A DNA stretch of 64,000 nucleotides from Leucaena leucocephala (Eukaryota; Streptophyta; Magnoliopsida; Fabales; Fabaceae): assembly GCA_037074615.1 (NCBI GenBank), contig CM073527.1, positions 25,234,848-25,298,847 on the forward strand, written 5' to 3'. The translations under genes were made by a program, and so were the position numbers. Positions 60,101 to 64,000 of the stretch are shown here, in pieces. Positions within the stretch are counted from its first letter, which is position 1; every line of letters starts with the position of its first letter. The notes beneath the pieces are model-generated. The model worked only from the letters and a program-made list of their open reading frames with translations, had not been told where the DNA came from and made no database searches.

Positions 60101-61985
60101 AAGGATTCTCATTGGGTATCTCGCTGCTTGAAGGAGTTGTTGCCCCCATATTGTTACAGCCATTACTGTGATTTCTGTAGCTGTGGATCTATTGAGATCA
60201 CAGGTGCTGAAATCTGATCTATGGGGAAGTCAAGGAAATGCTTGTTTGGAAATGCTTTAGTACTGGATTCAATTTTTTTTTTTAACTCGTGTTTCTGGGT
60301 GAGAGTTTCTTAACCATGTATCTTTGTATTTCTGTAACCATGCTTAGTTCTAACGCTCTTAGTGTAGATTTCAATGAATTCAGATTGACTTCTTTCTGCG
60401 CTTAGCTCCAAATCCTCCAATCCGCATGAGCTTTAGAAGGCTTGGACTGTGCCACATGTTCTTTGTTTTAGAGCACGATTGGGGGAAGGCACAGAAAGAA
60501 TTAAAGAAAAAGAACGGGGGAATGGTAAATTTATAAAGATAAATATTTTTTTTAGTCTTCGCGGCCTTTTAAATATTTTTCTAAAGGAGTTTGCAATTTT
60601 AAAATGAGAATAAATTATAAATTAATTTGTGATATGACATGAGTGTATTAGTGGGAGCTTTGCTTGAAATGGTTGTTTGTATAGTTTGGGATGTCCAAGA
60701 CTCTTTCCCTTAAAATAGTGGCAGTTTTTCGAAATGATATCTCTTTTCTAGGGCACTCATTATATTTGAATAATTGGTATTTTCACGGAGTGGTTAAGAC
60801 ACGAACGCGAAAGAGATAACTTTTACCATCCACGGACCGTGAGGAAAAATGAGTTCTTTATGCATTTTGGTTGAGCATTTTGCTTGTTTAAAATTAAGGA
60901 AATATCCTAGTAAATTAAAAGATTTAATTAAAAATTAAGGATTAAAACTTACTAAATTGTAAAATATACAGAAATTCGTTATTTATAAATTTTAAATATT
61001 TTGATTTATTTTTTAAACTTTACATAAATATATAATCCCCTATTTTTTAATATAAGAGTTAATTATTTCTTTTAAATATATTAAAAATATTAAATTAATA
61101 AATTAATAATAATTAATATAAGAATTTTTAAATTAATTTAAATAGATTTAAGAGTATATAATATAAATTTATTTTAAAAATTATAATTAATTTATTTAAT
61201 CTATTAAAAAAAGTTAAATAATTTTTTTTAAAAATAGAGGCAGTAAGATTTTTTTTTTCAAAATAGAAACAAAATGATCGGACAAGATAGCTTGAAATGA
61301 GTTTTCTTTTTCGTCATCATTGAAATGAAATTTATCCGGAATAAAAAACTGAAGCTAGAGTAGTAGTATTGTTGACATTGACTCATTGAAAGTTGCCCCA
61401 TGTTCAGCAAAACACAAAAATACTACAGTGATCAGTGGGTCGCAAACAAAAATTTTATAGGGTGTTTTTTGACACTAATCTAAAAAAATTTAAAAATAAA
61501 TAATTATATTTATTTAAAAAAAATTAAATTAAATTATAATTTAAAATTAATTTTTTTAATAAATTATTAATAGTATATTCTAAAATAAAAAAAAATTATA
61601 GATTACTTAATTATTAATTATTTTTATTTTTTTATATTCTTTCTCTTCTTCACTCTTTTATTTCTCTTATCCCTTCTCTCTACATAATTTTTTCTCTTAT
61701 TTTTAATAAAATAATATCTAATAATTTTTTAATTATAAAAGTTATTTTAATATTAATTATTTTAATATTTATTTAAATTATTTGTTTATATATTTTTTTT
61801 AACAATTATTTTTTTAAAAAACTGTTAATTTTTTTTTATAAACTTTTTTTTTTAAACTCTAATATCGAATTGAAACCAAAGTTGGACATCATCAACGAAC
61901 GGATCGTTGTGGATAACCGATAACATAGAGAGCAGGAAAAAGGGGGGGGGGGGGGGTGGAGCTCCGGCTGGCAGGCACAGTGGCC
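60101..61985. other. Intergenic DNA between RopGAP and cpSRP54
   Basis: RopGAP 3' UTR to about 60400, then increasingly AT-rich sequence (60880-61240 and 61460-61860). A G15 run lies just before the cpSRP54 start. Confidence 0.6.
61942..61956 (+). repeat. G15 homopolymer in the cpSRP54 leader
   Basis: Fifteen consecutive G, 29 bases before the start codon. It could form a G-quadruplex in DNA or mRNA. Such runs are also prone to assembly error. Confidence 0.85.
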
Positions 61986-64000
61986 ATGGAAGCGTTACAG
62001 TTCTCAACCGTTACCTCCCGCCATTTCTCCAGTTCTGCTCACTCTCTGCCTCATAACCGAAGCTCCTTCTCTACAAATCCTGCTACAAAATCTACCAAGC
62101 TTTGCTCTTCTTGGACTTGCTCAACAACCGCTGCGGCACTTTCTTCGAAAACTTTTCTCCCAGTAAGTCTGAGGAACTTTGTATCATGATTTGATTAAAT
62201 TTTGTTGGGTTCCCTTATCTTGTCTGAGTACGTAAAAGAAGTTCAGTACTTTAACAAACAACTCAAGATAACCGAGGCATTTGCTCCAATTTTCACCGTT
62301 CTTTCTCACAAATTTAGTGGTGATTGCTCACAGAATGAAATTTGGGATTGGGTGAACTCCAAAAGCGGCATTGTCAAAAGAAACATGCGTGGAGTAGTAA
62401 GGGCGGAAATGTTCGGGCAGCTGACGAGTGGGCTTGAATCTGCTTGGAGCAAGCTCAAAGGAGAAGGTTTGAATCTTCATGTTTCAATGTCATGTGTGAT
62501 GGTTTTTTTTTATCGCCGTCCATTTTTAGGTAGTCATAGTATTACTCCTTGGTAACGGTAAAATATAGAGGCGTTAATTTGTTGATTTTACCAAGACTCC
62601 TAGAGAAGATTAAGAGTAAAATCCAAAAGAAATTGGAGTAGCCACAAGTTATCCGTGTGAAGTTGTTTAGGCTTTTGATATGACTAAAAGTTCAAAAGGT
62701 ACACGGCAAGTTGGGAGTTGAGACACAGCAAACTGCCGCATGATTTGTTTGTTCATGCTGATTTTGGAGCTTCCATTTTTAAAGCTATTTATTTCTTGTT
62801 GTTTCCATCCATATTCAATATGTAAATTATTTACGAGTAAATGTGCTTGTAATTCAGAGGTTTTGACTAAAGAGAACATTGCGGAGCCTATGCGAGATAT
62901 TAGGAGAGCTCTTTTGGAAGCAGATGTAAGATAAACTTAAGAGGCTTGGAACTTTACTGTATATTCATAAAATTGATCGAGTAAAACACGTTCTGTTGGC
63001 AGGTGAGCCTTCCTGTTGTTAGAAGATTTGTTCAAACCGTCAGTGATCAGGCTGTGGGTGTGGGCCTGATTCGAGGAGTGAGACCAGATCAGCAATTGGT
63101 CAAGGTAAAATTATGAATTGAGTTGATGGTAAATTGTACAAACATATGATTATAGTTGGTTTTAAGGGAAAACTTATTATAATACTGTCTTTTGAAGCTC
63201 ATGCTGGATTTTGGACTTAACAGATTGTACATGATGAATTAGTTAAATTGATGGGTGGAGAGGTCTCTGAACTGGTTTTTTCCAAGTCTGGGCCCACTGT
63301 CATTTTATTGGCTGGACTCCAGGGAGTTGGGAAGACAACTGTTTGTGCGAAGTTGGCAAATTATCTCAAGAAACTGGTGCATTGCCAATAATCTCCCTTC
63401 CACTTACTTTCTTTTTATATTTTTAGTTTGTTTACAGGCAATAAGCAACTATTTGTCTTATTTTGACTCAAGTCGTCTTAACTGTAACCACAGGGTAAGA
63501 GCTGCATGCTGGTTGCGGGAGATGTGTATAGACCTGCAGCTATTGACCAACTAGTTATTTTGGGTAAACAGGTACCATGATTGAAATTCATTGAAGTTGA
63601 CTAATTTTAATTCCTAGAGAAATAAACCTCTATTGGGTATTATGAAAAATGTTACGCGACTAATATTGATATTGTACATTCTGAATATCTCACATACTTC
63701 TTAATCAGTTGATTTTAGACCATAGATACCAACATCTAATTATCAGAGTTGACATCATCACTCACTCTTGTTTATTTCTCTAATAGAACTTTTATGTCTG
63801 ATCATATATTCATGATGACATATAGCTTGTATCAGGTGGATGTGCCTGTCTATACAGCAGGTACTGATGTTAAACCATCTGAAATTGCTAAACAAGGTTT
63901 AGAAGAGGCAAAAAGGAAGAAAATTGACGTGGTTATTGTTGACACTGCTGGAAGACTTCAGGTAATCTTTTATAATATGGGAAATAATAGCAAATAATCA
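61986..64000 (+). CDS. CPSRP54: Chloroplast signal recognition particle 54 kDa subunit (cpSRP54), 5' part
   Basis: Exons 61986-62162, 62334-62466 (start uncertain; 62247 is also in phase), 62858-62925, 63003-63104, 63224-63376, 63494-63571 and 63836-63961; the gene continues past the window. The first 59 residues are a Ser/Thr-rich plastid transit peptide beginning MEALQFS. The N domain starts near RAEMFGQLTSGLE and includes [20 protein letters not shown]. The G domain shows G1 GLQGVGKTT, GDVYRPAAIDQL and G3 DTAGR. The RNA/substrate M domain lies outside the window. The protein targets light-harvesting proteins to the thylakoid, with cpSRP43 and the receptor cpFtsY. The choice of 62334 gives NEIWDWVNSKSG, matching relatives better than the longer alternative. 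All introns are GT-AG. Confidence 0.95.

Noticed and set aside
1..64000. CRISPR arrays, operons, bacterial ribosome binding sites or an integrated virus
   Set aside because: The gene structure is eukaryotic throughout; no spaced direct repeats and no capsid, movement or viral replicase coding was seen.
1..64000. Conserved plant microRNA precursors
   Set aside because: I looked by eye for common mature sequences (miR156, 160, 164, 166, 167, 172, 319, 390, 396 and others) and found none; a computed hairpin search would be decisive.

Overview
The window is nuclear DNA of a flowering plant, almost certainly a eudicot. The evidence is multi-exon genes with GT-AG introns in an AT-rich background, plant-only families (NGATHA B3 factor, SAUR, CRIB-type RopGAP, chloroplast SRP54, cell-wall invertase with its 9-nt mini-exon) and plant-type mobile DNA. 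I cannot name the species. Nine protein-coding genes look intact or run off the end. Four loci are clearly broken: two Pro-X carboxypeptidase copies, one ubiquitin-eL40 copy and one Mutator-like element with two genes.

Left third (1-20.1 kb): an AT-rich start with TA microsatellites and two diverged SINE-like repeats is followed by two tandem S28 carboxypeptidase pseudogenes (2.46-6.61 kb). Next comes 6.5 kb without a convincing gene, which contains a compact cluster of TGGGCC and CACGTG sites. A two-exon NGATHA-type transcription factor gene (13.1-14.6 kb, +) follows. After another gene-poor stretch there is a three-exon gene on the minus strand for a 163-residue protein I cannot assign to a function (19.2-20.1 kb).

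Middle (20.9-34.5 kb): a complete Mutator-like element of 6,017 bp (20881-26897) has 139-bp terminal inverted repeats and a perfect 9-bp target duplication. It holds a transposase gene with only two in-frame stops and a convergent second gene, also broken. A non-processed ubiquitin-eL40 pseudogene follows (27.3-28.8 kb), then a hAT-like MITE, then a seven-exon acid invertase gene on the minus strand (31.7-34.5 kb).

Right part (36-64 kb): a 23-exon kinesin-5 gene (minus), a three-exon condensation/CAT-like gene (+), a single-exon SAUR gene (minus), a tRNA gene with a proline-type body but anticodon CAA, the four-exon SmG gene (+), a 179-bp 5'-truncated LINE with an 18-bp target duplication, a five-exon CRIB-RopGAP gene (+) and the first seven exons of cpSRP54 (+), cut by the window end.

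The genes are functionally unrelated neighbours, as is usual in plant chromosomes. I see no operon-like or clustered pathway and no clearly new multi-gene system. The points most worth following are the anticodon-shifted tRNA, the nearly intact Mutator-like element, the dispersed SINE-like family seen at several stages of decay, and the LINE insertion with its target duplication just downstream of SmG. Exon borders were assigned by hand from splice signals, reading phase and family conservation.
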